Part shown: positions 1 through 6,453 of the stretch, one piece after another
Numbering within the stretch: the stretch's first letter is position 1
Layout: each line of letters starts with the position of its first letter
Source of the DNA: Kiloniellales bacterium
Lineage (GTDB): Bacteria > Pseudomonadota > Alphaproteobacteria > Kiloniellales > JAKSDN01
Reading direction: 5' to 3'
NCBI GenBank assembly: GCA_022360075.1
Contig: JAKSDN010000363.1
Coordinates: forward strand, 1 to 7,975
DNA length: 7,975 nt
The notes under the pieces: model-generated
What the model saw: the letters and a program-made list of their open reading frames with translations, nothing else
The model's database searches: none
What the model was told of the DNA's origin: nothing
Program-made: the position numbers and the translations under genes

Positions 1-399
1 GAGCAGCAGCACCCGCGGCTCGTTCATCAGCGCCATGGCGAACTCCAGCAGCTTTTGCTGGCCGAAGGAGAGGTCGCCCGAGATCAGCTTGCGCTTGGCG
101 TAGATGCGGGTCTGCTGGAACGTGCGCGGCATGCCCAGGCGGGCGATCTGCGGCACCCGCAGCCGGGAGATCTCGCGGCCCTCGAACTTGATCGAGCCGG
201 AATCGATCGGGTGATAGCCGACGATGGAATTGAACAGCGTGGTCTTGCCCGAGCCGTTCGGCCCGATCAGGCCGGTGATCCGACCCTTCGCAACCGAGAG
301 GGAGATCTTGCGGTTGGCCTGCACGCCGCCGAAGGACTTCGAGACCTCGCGGACCTCGATCTGGCCCTGGCCGTTGAGGGCTGCCGTCGCCGCGCTCAC
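1..399 (-). CDS. livG: LivG-type ABC transporter ATPase, partial, with apparent in-frame loss of the helical subdomain
   Basis: Cytoplasmic ATPase that would power the LivH/LivM permease pair of a branched-chain amino acid (HAAT family) importer. The first 133 residues are visible; the C-terminus (Walker B, D-loop, switch His) runs off the window. Walker A GPNGSGKT is at residues 46-53, the Q-loop (RTFQQTRIY) at about 92-100, and the signature LSFGQQ at 110-115. The start is GTG at 397-399, because a perfect AGGAGG sits 7 bases upstream (407-412) and the GTG overlaps the livM stop (GTGA, 4-base overlap). Oddity: only about 14 residues separate Q-loop and signature, whereas LivG proteins normally carry about 60 there, forming the helical subdomain that docks on the permeases. 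The frame stays open. From memory, intact relatives have similar residues (…YAK) on both sides of the missing part, so deletion between short repeats is plausible. The family call is secure; whether the protein works is doubtful. Confidence 0.9.
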   Translation of the reverse strand, partial: MSAATAALNGQGQIEVREVSKSFGGVQANRKISLSVAKGRITGLIGPNGSGKTTLFNSIVGYHPIDSGSIKFEGREISRLRVPQIARLGMPRTFQQTRIYAKRKLISGDLSFGQQKLLEFAMALMNEPRVLLL

Positions 400-1472
400 T
401 GCGCAGCCTCCTGCTGACGGCCCTCGACCTCTTCGCTCTCCGCGCGTGCGGCCTCGTCGACCGTGATGCCGAAGAAGGCCGGCCATTTCTCCTGGGCCCA
501 GCCGATCAGGCCCTGCTGGAAGTAGACCACGTTGACGATGATCAGCAGGCCGAGCGCCACCCACTGCCAGCCGAGCAGATGGGTCCAGGTGACTTCCTTG
601 ATCACGTGAAAGAGCGTCGCGCCCAGGATCGGTCCCCAGAGCGTGCCCTTGCCGCCGAGCAGGGCCATCAGGACCATGAAGATGCCGAAGGTGACGGTCG
701 GGAAGGCGACCTCGAGCGGCTCGATGAAGCCGATCATGTTGCCGAAGATGGCACCGGAGATGCCGAGGAAGAAGGCCGCGATCGACCAGGCCACGGTCTT
801 GTAGCGCAGGGTGTGGATGCCCATGGCCTCGGCCTTCTCCTCGTCGTCGCGGATCGCGTTGATCGCGAGCTTGAAGCGGGTCGAGTAGAGCCAGGCCAGG
901 AAGGCGAAGGTCGCGACGGCGCTCCCCAGGCAAAGGAAGTAGAAGATCAGCGAGCGCGTGTCCGGTCCGCCCGGATAGGTCGGCATCGAGATGCCGCCGC
1001 CACCGCCGAGCCAGTCCCAAGCCCCGACCAGCTCGCCCGCGGCGATGGCCACGCCCAGAGTGCCGATGGCGAAGTAGGGTCCGCGCAGGCCGAAGACGAT
1101 CCAGCCGAAGATGACGGCGATCAGGGACGAGAGCACGGCCGCCGCGACGATGCCCAGCGCAAGACCGGTGAAGTACTGCGCGCTGGTAAAGTCCACCTTC
1201 ACCGCGCCGAAGGCCGATGTGTATTCGCCGACGTCGTAGTAGAGACCGATCTGCGCGACCGCCGAGATGTACATGCCCGTTCCGAAGAACAGGATGTTGC
1301 CCAGCGAGTTGTAGCCCATCTGGCCGCCCATGATGTCCCAGGTCAGGGCGAAGAGGATCATGATCCAGAGGATGGCGATCTGGGAGGTGTAGTTCGGGAA
1401 GACGAAGGGGGCGACGATGCCGGCGACCAGCAGCGCCCCATAGAGCCAAGGATTTCTCGCACTGAGGCTCAT
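396..1472 (-). CDS. livM: LivM-type ABC transporter permease (branched-chain amino acid / HAAT family)
   Basis: Inner-membrane permease, 358 residues, that with LivH forms the channel for amino acids or amides delivered by the periplasmic binding protein. It is strongly hydrophobic throughout. LivM hallmarks are GYNSLGNILFFGTGMY (about 53-68), GLRGPYFAIGTLG (128-140), the cytoplasmic coupling loop LAINAIRDDEEKAEAMGI (202-219) where the ATPase docks, and ALLGGKGTLWGPILGA (270-285). The glycine-rich stretch at 156-160 followed by a PTYPGG segment is a periplasmic loop typical of the family. The C-terminal tail from about 337 is Glu/Gln-rich and soluble. The ATG at 1470-1472 overlaps the livH stop in ATGA, and the gene overlaps livG by 4 bases at the other end, so all three are probably co-translated. 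Only a weak AGG is seen before the ATG, consistent with coupling. Family is clear; substrate is not determined by sequence. Confidence 0.95.
   Translation of the reverse strand: MSLSARNPWLYGALLVAGIVAPFVFPNYTSQIAILWIMILFALTWDIMGGQMGYNSLGNILFFGTGMYISAVAQIGLYYDVGEYTSAFGAVKVDFTSAQYFTGLALGIVAAAVLSSLIAVIFGWIVFGLRGPYFAIGTLGVAIAAGELVGAWDWLGGGGGISMPTYPGGPDTRSLIFYFLCLGSAVATFAFLAWLYSTRFKLAINAIRDDEEKAEAMGIHTLRYKTVAWSIAAFFLGISGAIFGNMIGFIEPLEVAFPTVTFGIFMVLMALLGGKGTLWGPILGATLFHVIKEVTWTHLLGWQWVALGLLIIVNVVYFQQGLIGWAQEKWPAFFGITVDEAARAESEEVEGRQQEAAQ
407..412 (-). promoter_or_regulatory. Ribosome binding site fixing the livG GTG start
   Basis: On the minus strand this reads AGGAGG, 7 bases before the GTG at 397-399. 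It lies inside the last codons of livM, as expected for a translationally coupled gene, and it favours the GTG over other possible starts. Confidence 0.75.
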
Positions 1473-2371
1473 TGCACGACCTGCCGGATGCGGCTCTGCT
1501 GGACCTGGCGCCAGACCAGCACGGCGACCAGCAGCCCGACCACGATGGCCTGCTGGAACTCGGCGCCGAGCACGAAGCCGCCGTACTGTTCGGCCACGCC
1601 GAGGCCGAGGCCCGCGACGATCACGCCCGGCAGATTGCCGAAGCCCGCCGCGGTGACGACGACGAAGGACCGGATCGAGTGGGTGATGCCGTAGTAGGGC
1701 TGGATCACCCAGATCATCGAGATCAGCACGCCGGCCGCGCCGCAGATCGCGGCGTTCAGCGAATAGGTGAAGGCATAGACCCGGTCGGTGTCGATGCCCA
1801 TGATCTTGGCCGCGCGCGGGTCCTGCGCCGTGGCGCGGATCGCCTGGCCCATGCGGCTGCGTTTCATGAAGATCACGATGGCCGTGGCCAGCAAGGCGGC
1901 GAGCACGAACGAGGTCAGCTTGATGTCGGCCACCGTCACCTGCGCATCGAGGATCGAGCGGATGGCGAAGCCGGACTCGGCCGTCTTGACCTCGGGCCCG
2001 TAGATCTGGTTGAGCACCTGCTGGACCACGATGGCGATGCCGAAGGTGGCGAGCAGCGAGGTGAAGAGGTCGCGGTCGATGACCCGGCGGATCACCAACA
2101 CGTAGACGACCCAGCCGAAGCCGAACATGAACACGATGGCGACCGGCAGGCCGAGGATCGGGTGAATGCCCAACTCGGCCATCGTGAAGGCAATGTAGCC
2201 GCCCATGATCACGAAGTCGCCCTGCGCCAGATTCTTGACGTTCATGACGCCCCAGACCAGCGCGAGGCCATAGGCGGCGAGCGCGAAGATGGCACCGATC
2301 AGCAGGCCGTCGAGCAGGAGCTGGACGTTCAGCACCGGCGCCAGGGTGAGAAGAGTTATGTTGTCGAACAT
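1469..2371 (-). CDS. livH: LivH-type ABC transporter permease (branched-chain amino acid / HAAT family)
   Basis: Inner-membrane permease, 300 residues, the usual LivH length, and partner of LivM. The N-terminal region LLLDGLLIGAIFALAAYGLALVWGV (about 18-42) followed by MNVKNLAQGDFVIMGGY is diagnostic of LivH. The cytoplasmic coupling loop GQAIRATAQDPRAAKIMGID is at 175-194, and AAGFGNLPGVIVAGLGLGVAE (241-261) is the conserved C-terminal segment. The C-terminus is short and basic (WRQVQQSRIRQ). The ATG at 2369-2371 is the best start because the protein aligns from there with the usual LivH beginning, but no clear Shine-Dalgarno precedes it. It may depend on a leaderless-type or structure-assisted initiation, or on readthrough from the upstream binding-protein gene 110 bases away. 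The stop overlaps the livM start. Family is clear; substrate is inferred only at the level of amino acids or amides. Confidence 0.95.
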   Translation of the reverse strand: MFDNITLLTLAPVLNVQLLLDGLLIGAIFALAAYGLALVWGVMNVKNLAQGDFVIMGGYIAFTMAELGIHPILGLPVAIVFMFGFGWVVYVLVIRRVIDRDLFTSLLATFGIAIVVQQVLNQIYGPEVKTAESGFAIRSILDAQVTVADIKLTSFVLAALLATAIVIFMKRSRMGQAIRATAQDPRAAKIMGIDTDRVYAFTYSLNAAICGAAGVLISMIWVIQPYYGITHSIRSFVVVTAAGFGNLPGVIVAGLGLGVAEQYGGFVLGAEFQQAIVVGLLVAVLVWRQVQQSRIRQVVQ

Positions 2372-2409
2372 GATGGACTATGCGTGCCGCGCGGCCCCGG
2401 AACAGCCGT

Positions 2410-2444
2410 CACCGCCCCCGGCCCGAGCTGGGCTGAGGGCGGTG
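2410..2444 (-). promoter_or_regulatory. Intercistronic stem-loop between the binding-protein gene and livH
   Basis: CACCGCCC (2410-2417) pairs perfectly with GGGCGGTG (2437-2444). A nested GCCC/GGGC pair (2421-2424 with 2430-2433) extends the structure inward. No T-run follows on the minus strand, so it is not a classic terminator. In ABC operons whose first gene encodes the binding protein, such hairpins commonly protect the upstream mRNA from 3' decay and lower permease expression. That role here is inferred from position. Confidence 0.5.
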
Positions 2445-2481
2445 CGGCATGTCCAATCGGCCAGGACTCGTGCCGGGTCTC

Positions 2482-3723
2482 TTAGTAGCCGGCCTGGCGC
2501 GGGAAATTCACGGGGTGCGAGGCCCACTTGGAGGGCGCGACCACGTTGTAGTTCCCGTCCTGGATCTGACGCAGCACCATCGGCTTGGCGATGTTGTTGC
2601 CGGCCTCGGAGAACTTGATCGGGCCGTAGAAGGTGTTCATCTCCGTCGCCGAGAGCGCGTCACGGACCTTGTCCCGATCGAAGGAGTTGGCCCGCTCGAA
2701 GGCGTCCTTCCAGACCATCACGGCAGCCGATGCCTGCGCCGACTGATAAGGCACGGTGGTGTAGCCTTCGAAGGTGCTCTTGAAGAGCGCGTCGTAGTCC
2801 GCCGCCGTGCCGAACATCTCGTCCTCGTATGACAAAGTCTCGGCCCACTGAGTCGAGCAGAGGATGTCATTGGCCCCGGTGCCGAACTTGCCGACCACGT
2901 CGGCCGCCTCGCAGTGGGTGACCGCGATCATCGGCACGTCGACCTTCATCTCGTTGATCTGACGCACCGCGGTCGCCGCGCCCTTGGAATGGCCGGAGAC
3001 GATCAAGAGGTCGGGCTTGAGCGCCTTGACCTTCGTGAGGGTCGCCGACATGTCGGAGAGATCGCGCGGCAGTTTGTCGTCGATCACGATCTTCATGTCG
3101 AACTTGGCCGCGTCGTCGACCACGCCGGCGCGCACGTCGAGCGAGAAGGGATCGTTCTCGAAGGCCATCGCGATCTTGACGTCGGAGGGATCGCGGCCGT
3201 TCTCCTTGGCCATCTGAGCGGCCAGCTCGATCGAGGAGGCGAGATACTGCTCGGAGGTCGAGAGCACGGCGAAGAGGTACTTGTAGCCCTGGGTGAAGAG
3301 CGAGCGCGAGGCGCCTTCGGCCTCGACCATCGGGATCTTGTACTTCTCGGTCACCGGCGCGATCGCCTTGGTCAGGCCCGAGGAATACGGGCCAAGCATG
3401 AATTGCACGCCGTCCTGCTTGATCAGCCGCTCGGCGAGCTGGGCGCCGCGTGCTGGCGTCGATTCATCGTCGTAGTAGATGACTTTCAGCTTGTAGGCCT
3501 TGCCGTCGACCTTCACGCCGCCGGCCTCGTTGATCTTCTGGACCGCCAGGTCATAGCCGTTCTGCGCGTGGATGCCGTTGGTCGCGTATTTGCCGGTGAG
3601 CGAAATGGCCGAGCCGAGAACGATGGTATCGCCCTCGACCTTCGCCGCGCTCGGGCTTGCGACCAAGGCGAGCGTGGCGGCCGCGACGGCGGCACCGGTC
3701 AAGAGTTTGCCTTGGAAACCCAT
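2482..3723 (-). CDS. Periplasmic substrate-binding protein of a Liv/HAAT-type ABC transporter
   Basis: Secreted receptor (413 residues) that captures a solute in the periplasm and hands it to LivH/LivM. The N-terminus is a signal peptide: basic MGFQGK, hydrophobic core (about 7-21), then SPSAA with likely cleavage after Ala27. The mature part shows the type I bilobed fold (Peripla_BP_6): GSAISLTGKYATNG (37-50) at the start of lobe 1, DDESTPARGAQLAERLI (85-101), and the ligand-pocket segment LGPYSSGLTKAIAPV (110-124). Two cysteines, 271 and 289, could form a disulfide. There is no lipobox, so it is soluble rather than a lipoprotein. The ATG at 3721-3723 follows GGGAGG (about 8 bases away). It is first in the operon, 110 bases before livH, as usual for this family. 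The substrate could be leucine/isoleucine/valine, but related proteins bind urea, amides or aromatic compounds, so I leave the symbol blank. Confidence 0.93.
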   Translation of the reverse strand: MGFQGKLLTGAAVAAATLALVASPSAAKVEGDTIVLGSAISLTGKYATNGIHAQNGYDLAVQKINEAGGVKVDGKAYKLKVIYYDDESTPARGAQLAERLIKQDGVQFMLGPYSSGLTKAIAPVTEKYKIPMVEAEGASRSLFTQGYKYLFAVLSTSEQYLASSIELAAQMAKENGRDPSDVKIAMAFENDPFSLDVRAGVVDDAAKFDMKIVIDDKLPRDLSDMSATLTKVKALKPDLLIVSGHSKGAATAVRQINEMKVDVPMIAVTHCEAADVVGKFGTGANDILCSTQWAETLSYEDEMFGTAADYDALFKSTFEGYTTVPYQSAQASAAVMVWKDAFERANSFDRDKVRDALSATEMNTFYGPIKFSEAGNNIAKPMVLRQIQDGNYNVVAPSKWASHPVNFPRQAGY

Positions 3724-3766
3724 CTTGGATTCCTCCCTAAATCTACCCAGACGTAGGTTTGACCGT

Positions 3767-3780
3767 TGTTATAATTAACA
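3767..3780. promoter_or_regulatory. AT-rich inverted repeat in the leader of the ABC operon (possible operator)
   Basis: TGTTA-TAAT-TAACA is a perfect 5-bp inverted repeat around a 4-base centre, in a distinctly AT-rich patch of an otherwise GC-rich sequence, about 45 bases before the binding-protein start. It could be a regulator binding site or part of a second promoter. No regulator gene is visible nearby. Confidence 0.35.
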
Positions 3781-3822
3781 TTTTCCCGATAGCCTGAGGC
3801 TTCGGACGGTCTCCCTGACCCG

Positions 3823-3850
3823 ATCATATCGCCCCGCACTGGCGACGCAA
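3823..3850 (-). promoter_or_regulatory. Candidate sigma-70-type promoter of the ABC operon
   Basis: On the minus strand, TTGCGT (3845-3850) and TATGAT (3823-3828, 5 of 6 matches to the -10 consensus) are separated by 16 bases. Transcription would start near 3816, leaving a leader of about 90 bases that contains AGCCT-G-AGGCT (3791-3801) and the AT-rich inverted repeat at 3767-3780. It lies just after the terminator-like hairpin of the preceding gene, which supports a separate transcription unit. The -35 match is weak. Confidence 0.4.
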
Positions 3851-3861
3851 GTGATCTACAA

Positions 3862-3884
3862 GCGCGGCCGCCGGCGGGCCGCGC
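3862..3884 (-). terminator. Terminator-like hairpin after the 118-residue hypothetical gene
   Basis: GCGCGGCC (3862-3869) pairs perfectly with GGCCGCGC (3877-3884) around a 7-base loop, starting 8 bases past the stop codon of the minus-strand gene. On that strand the stem is followed by TTGTAG, a poor T-tract, so efficiency is uncertain. Position and stem strength suggest it separates the small gene from the ABC operon. Confidence 0.5.
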
Positions 3885-3891
3885 CTCAGCC

Positions 3892-4248
3892 TTAGGGCGA
3901 ATCGACGTCCTCGAACCCCTCGCCCGGAGACTCGGGGTCGGTGCTGAGGCTGCCGGCGATCACCCGACCCGCGGCGTCGGTTATGACGGAGACGAAGATC
4001 GGGCTTTCGGTCTGCAATAGATGGCAGCAGTCCTTGTAGTCCTCCAGCGGCAGGTTCAGCACCGCGAAGGTCGGCTCCATGCGCCCGCGTTCGTGCGGGG
4101 CCGGCTCGAAGACCATGTCGACGCGCTCGAGCGGGTTGCCCGAAACGGCGGTCAGGTAAAGGCGGATCACGCGCAACGCAGCGCTTTGCGTCGAGCGTTG
4201 GGCGATGACCTTGAAGCTATCGACATTGCGCAAGAGAACATGGGCCAC
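3892..4248 (-). CDS. Small hypothetical protein, 118 residues
   Basis: I do not recognise this protein. The start is GTG at 4246-4248, preceded by AAAGGAG 6 bases upstream (4255-4261). A longer reading from 4371 would add 41 Arg/Cys-rich residues with no ribosome binding site and is not favoured. The product is soluble, with no signal peptide or membrane segment. Residues 1-45 (HVLLRNVDSFKVIAQ… RVIRLYLTAV) look like alternating strand and helix, 55-95 contain FAVLNLPLEDYKDCCHLL and SPIFVSVITDAAGRVIAG, and the last 16 residues are acidic and probably disordered. The CC pair at 74-75 is notable but alone does not imply metal binding. Good codon periodicity, a clean ribosome binding site and a downstream hairpin support a real gene. 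It stands alone between the dctB-side repeat and the ABC operon, so context gives no function. Confidence 0.7.
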   Translation of the reverse strand: MAHVLLRNVDSFKVIAQRSTQSAALRVIRLYLTAVSGNPLERVDMVFEPAPHERGRMEPTFAVLNLPLEDYKDCCHLLQTESPIFVSVITDAAGRVIAGSLSTDPESPGEGFEDVDSP

Positions 4249-4254
4249 GGCTTT

Positions 4255-4261
4255 CTCCTTT
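4255..4261 (-). promoter_or_regulatory. Ribosome binding site fixing the GTG start of the hypothetical gene
   Basis: Reads AAAGGAG on the minus strand, 6 bases before the GTG at 4246-4248. It decides for the 118-residue form over the 159-residue form. Confidence 0.65.
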
Positions 4262-4343
4262 CCTCGAAGGGAACGGCAGCAAAGAACGGGACATTGCCCG
4301 ACGCGTGGTTTCGTGAGGCGGGAAACGCAACCGGACCCGCCCA

Positions 4344-4371
4344 TGTATCTCCGGCGAGGCAAGCTTGCCAA
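4344..4371 (-). promoter_or_regulatory. Candidate promoter with an overlapping perfect palindrome
   Basis: TTGGCA (4366-4371) and GATACA (4344-4349) are 16 bases apart on the minus strand, about 100 bases before the hypothetical gene. The perfect 12-bp palindrome GGCAAGCTTGCC (4358-4369) overlaps the -35 hexamer and could be an operator. The -10 match is weak (3 of 6), so the promoter call is tentative; the palindrome itself is certain. Confidence 0.3.
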
Positions 4372-4405
4372 AACGCGACGGGTGACGCTACCGGCCGTGC
4401 AGAAA

Positions 4406-4496
4406 CGTAGGGCGGGTTAGCGGAGCGTAACCTGCCGGATGGCGGCTGCAATGCGTTCCCATGCGGCGCAATAGGCTGACGCTATTGCGCCCTACG
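4406..4496. repeat. 91-base intergenic palindromic repeat overlapping the dctB stop codon
   Basis: The ends are 9-bp inverted repeats: CGTAGGGCG (4406-4414) and CGCCCTACG (4488-4496). Each half also folds alone. The left half is GGCGGGTTA/TAACCTGCC with one wobble (about 4411-4436). The right half is a perfect 10-bp stem GGCGCAATAG (4465-4474) with CTATTGCGCC (4482-4491) around 7 bases. The wording (TAGGGCGGGTTAGCGGAGCG… and GCGCAATAG…) matches, from memory, a short repeat common between genes in Proteobacteria. The dctB stop codon TAG (4492-4494) lies within the right terminus, so the element was probably inserted at the end of the gene or now supplies its stop. The right hairpin may also act in mRNA 3'-end protection; there is no T-tract. 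It contains no coding sequence. Confidence 0.75.
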
Positions 4497-6390
4497 CGTT
4501 CGCGGCATTCGCCTCCAGCGGCAGCTCGACGGTGAAGCGGGCGCCGCCGTCGGGGTGGTTCTCGGCGTGCAGGGTGCCGTCGAAGTCCTTCACGATGTTG
4601 TAGGAGATCGACAGGCCGAGACCGAGGCCGTGGCCGACCTCCTTGGTGGTGAAGAAGGGATCGAAGATCCGCGCGAGATCCGCCTCGGCAATGCCCGTGC
4701 CGTAGTCGCGCACCTCCAGCCGCACCCGTTCGTCCGCCACGGCGAGAGCGATCTCGATGGTCGGCTTGCTGCCGTCGCGCGCGGCGTCCAGGGCGTTGAG
4801 GATGAGGTTGGTGATCACCTGCTGGAGGCGCACCGGGCCGGCACGGACCACGGGGGCCGCTTCCGGCTTGTCGAGCCGCACCAGGGCGTCGGCGGCTTGC
4901 AGACGGCCGCGCAGAAAATCCAGCGTGTCGTCGATCACCGCGGCCAGTGAGACCGAGGTGAGCTCGCTCCTCGGCTTGCGGGCGAAGGCGTTGAGGTGCT
5001 TGCTGATCTCGGCCATGCGTCCGGTCAGGTCGCGGATGCGCCCGCAGTTGTCGTGCGCCTCGTCGTGCCGGCCGCGCTCGATCAGGGTTCCGGCATTCTC
5101 GGCGTAGGAGCGGATCGCGGCCAGCGGCTGGTTGAACTCGTGGCTGATCGCCGCCGACATCTGGCCGAGCGCAGCGAGCTTGCCGGCCTGGATCAGCTCG
5201 TTCTGGGTCTGGCGCAGCTCGGCCTCGGCGGCCTTGCGCTCCGTGATCTCCTCTTCGAGGCGCAGGTTCGAGGCCGAGAGGTCGGCCGTGCGCTCGCGCA
5301 CGCGCTGCTCGAGGCGTTCGGCGGCCGCCCTCTGAATGTCGATACGCTCGATGAGCCGGCGCCGGCGTTGCATCACCACCGCGAAGACGAGATGGGCCAG
5401 CAGGCAGGCGAGCACGGTGATGGCAAGCGTGGTCAAGGCCCAGGCCTGGGCCGGCCCAGTGTCGGCGAGGACGTGGATCGTCCAGCCGGCTTCCTCGATC
5501 AGGGCGGACTCGACCAGGAACTCCTCAGATGTAGCGCTTACCGCCGAGGCCTCAGCCGTGCGAACGCGGACCAAGTCGAACGGCAGGCTCGCCGCGCGCC
5601 ACCATTCGAGATCGAGCGGGCTGAGCGCGGCCAGATCGTACTGCCGGTTGGACGTGATCTCGGCGATGGCCGGCTCGCTCAGCTTGCCGATCGTGCGAAA
5701 GCGCCAGGCTGGCCGGCTGGCAACGAAGATCACACCGTTCGGGTCGGAGACCAGGACCTCGTTCGGGCCCGCCGTCCAGGCGCTCTCGATGCGGTCGATG
5801 TTCATCTTGACGACGACGGCCCCGAGGATCTCGCTGCCGGACCACACCGGATAGGCGAAGTAGTAGCCGCGCTTGTTCGAGGTCGTGCCGAGGGCGAAAT
5901 AGCGGCCGAGCCGGCCTTGGATCGCCTCCTGGAAGTAGGGCCGGTAGTCGAAGTTCCGCCCCACGAAGGTGGTCTCGTTGCCGGCGTTGCTGGCCGCGAA
6001 GGTGAGGCCCTGGGCATCCATGAAGTAGGTGTCCTCGGCGCCGACCGTCTCGTTGACCTGCTTGGTCAGGCGGTTGGCGCGCGCCACGGCCTCCGGGTCG
6101 TCGGCGCGCCGGAAAAGCTCGACGACTTCCAGGCGCCCAGCGAGCAGCTTCGGGATCACCTCGTGCTTGCGCAGGGCGCCTTGCAGGCTCTGGGCATAGA
6201 GCTCCAGGCTGGCGCGGGCCTGCTCCTGGGTGTCGCGCAGGAACAGGCGCTCCGACCAGACGTAGGCACCCCAGCAGGCGGCCGCGCAGAGCGCCAGCAC
6301 GACGGCGATCTGCAGCAGCCGGGGCAGCCGCAGGCTGAGCCGAGAGCGCCCTTCAGCACCGATCGCAACGGCGGAATCTTGCCCGAACAT
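4492..6390 (-). CDS. dctB: DctB-type C4-dicarboxylate sensor histidine kinase
   Basis: Membrane sensor kinase (632 residues). DctB proteins detect external succinate, malate or fumarate and phosphorylate the sigma-54 activator DctD, which switches on dicarboxylate uptake. Layout: basic N-terminus, membrane segment 1 (about 24-45), periplasmic sensor (about 50-315) with the DctB-like tandem PAS/PDC segment GRYFALGTTSNKRGYYFAYPV (162-182), membrane segment 2 (about 318-340), a helical coiled-coil linker (345-400), then the kinase core. The phosphoacceptor is His417 in ISHEFNQPLAAIRSYAENA. ATP-binding motifs are the N-box (NLILNALDA, 528-536), DYGTGI (562-567), FDPFFTTK (576-583) and GHGLGLGLS (586-594). 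All key residues are present. The ATG at 6388-6390 follows AAGGGAGG by 8 bases; a longer in-frame reading to 6870 crosses a palindromic repeat and is rejected. No receiver domain or dctD follows, which is unusual. The stop codon lies inside a repeat. Confidence 0.9.
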   Translation of the reverse strand: MFGQDSAVAIGAEGRSRLSLRLPRLLQIAVVLALCAAACWGAYVWSERLFLRDTQEQARASLELYAQSLQGALRKHEVIPKLLAGRLEVVELFRRADDPEAVARANRLTKQVNETVGAEDTYFMDAQGLTFAASNAGNETTFVGRNFDYRPYFQEAIQGRLGRYFALGTTSNKRGYYFAYPVWSGSEILGAVVVKMNIDRIESAWTAGPNEVLVSDPNGVIFVASRPAWRFRTIGKLSEPAIAEITSNRQYDLAALSPLDLEWWRAASLPFDLVRVRTAEASAVSATSEEFLVESALIEEAGWTIHVLADTGPAQAWALTTLAITVLACLLAHLVFAVVMQRRRRLIERIDIQRAAAERLEQRVRERTADLSASNLRLEEEITERKAAEAELRQTQNELIQAGKLAALGQMSAAISHEFNQPLAAIRSYAENAGTLIERGRHDEAHDNCGRIRDLTGRMAEISKHLNAFARKPRSELTSVSLAAVIDDTLDFLRGRLQAADALVRLDKPEAAPVVRAGPVRLQQVITNLILNALDAARDGSKPTIEIALAVADERVRLEVRDYGTGIAEADLARIFDPFFTTKEVGHGLGLGLSISYNIVKDFDGTLHAENHPDGGARFTVELPLEANAANA

Positions 6391-6423
6391 GGCAAGCGCC
6401 TCCCTTGGTGGTCGCCTCCTTGT

Positions 6424-6453
6424 GCGGCTCGCGTGCCGGAGCGAGCCGCTTTT
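6424..6453 (+). terminator. Stem-loop with a plus-strand T-run in the dctB leader
   Basis: GCGGCTCGC (6424-6432) pairs perfectly with GCGAGCCGC (6441-6449) around 8 bases, and TTTT follows at 6450-6453 on the plus strand. Read on the plus strand it resembles an intrinsic terminator, although no plus-strand gene ends here. Read on the minus strand it is a 9-bp hairpin in the dctB 5' leader, ending about 34 bases before the ATG and close to two AGGAGG-like sites. It could stop antisense transcription or influence dctB translation; neither role is shown. Confidence 0.4.

Noticed and set aside
579..2485. Two long plus-strand open frames opposite livM and livH (579-1694 and 1472-2485)
   Set aside because: They are rich in Asp, Glu, His, Arg and Gly, as expected for the complement of hydrophobic codons. 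They have no ribosome binding site and no recognisable domain, while the minus strand encodes clear permeases.
4249..4371. 41-residue N-terminal extension of the small hypothetical protein
   Set aside because: There is no ribosome binding site before it, the composition is Arg/Cys-rich, and it would cover the candidate promoter. The GTG at 4246-4248 has AAAGGAG at the right distance.
4406..4496. Insertion sequence or miniature transposon
   Set aside because: Terminal inverted repeats exist, but I see no target-site duplication and no transposase. It fits a palindromic intergenic repeat better.
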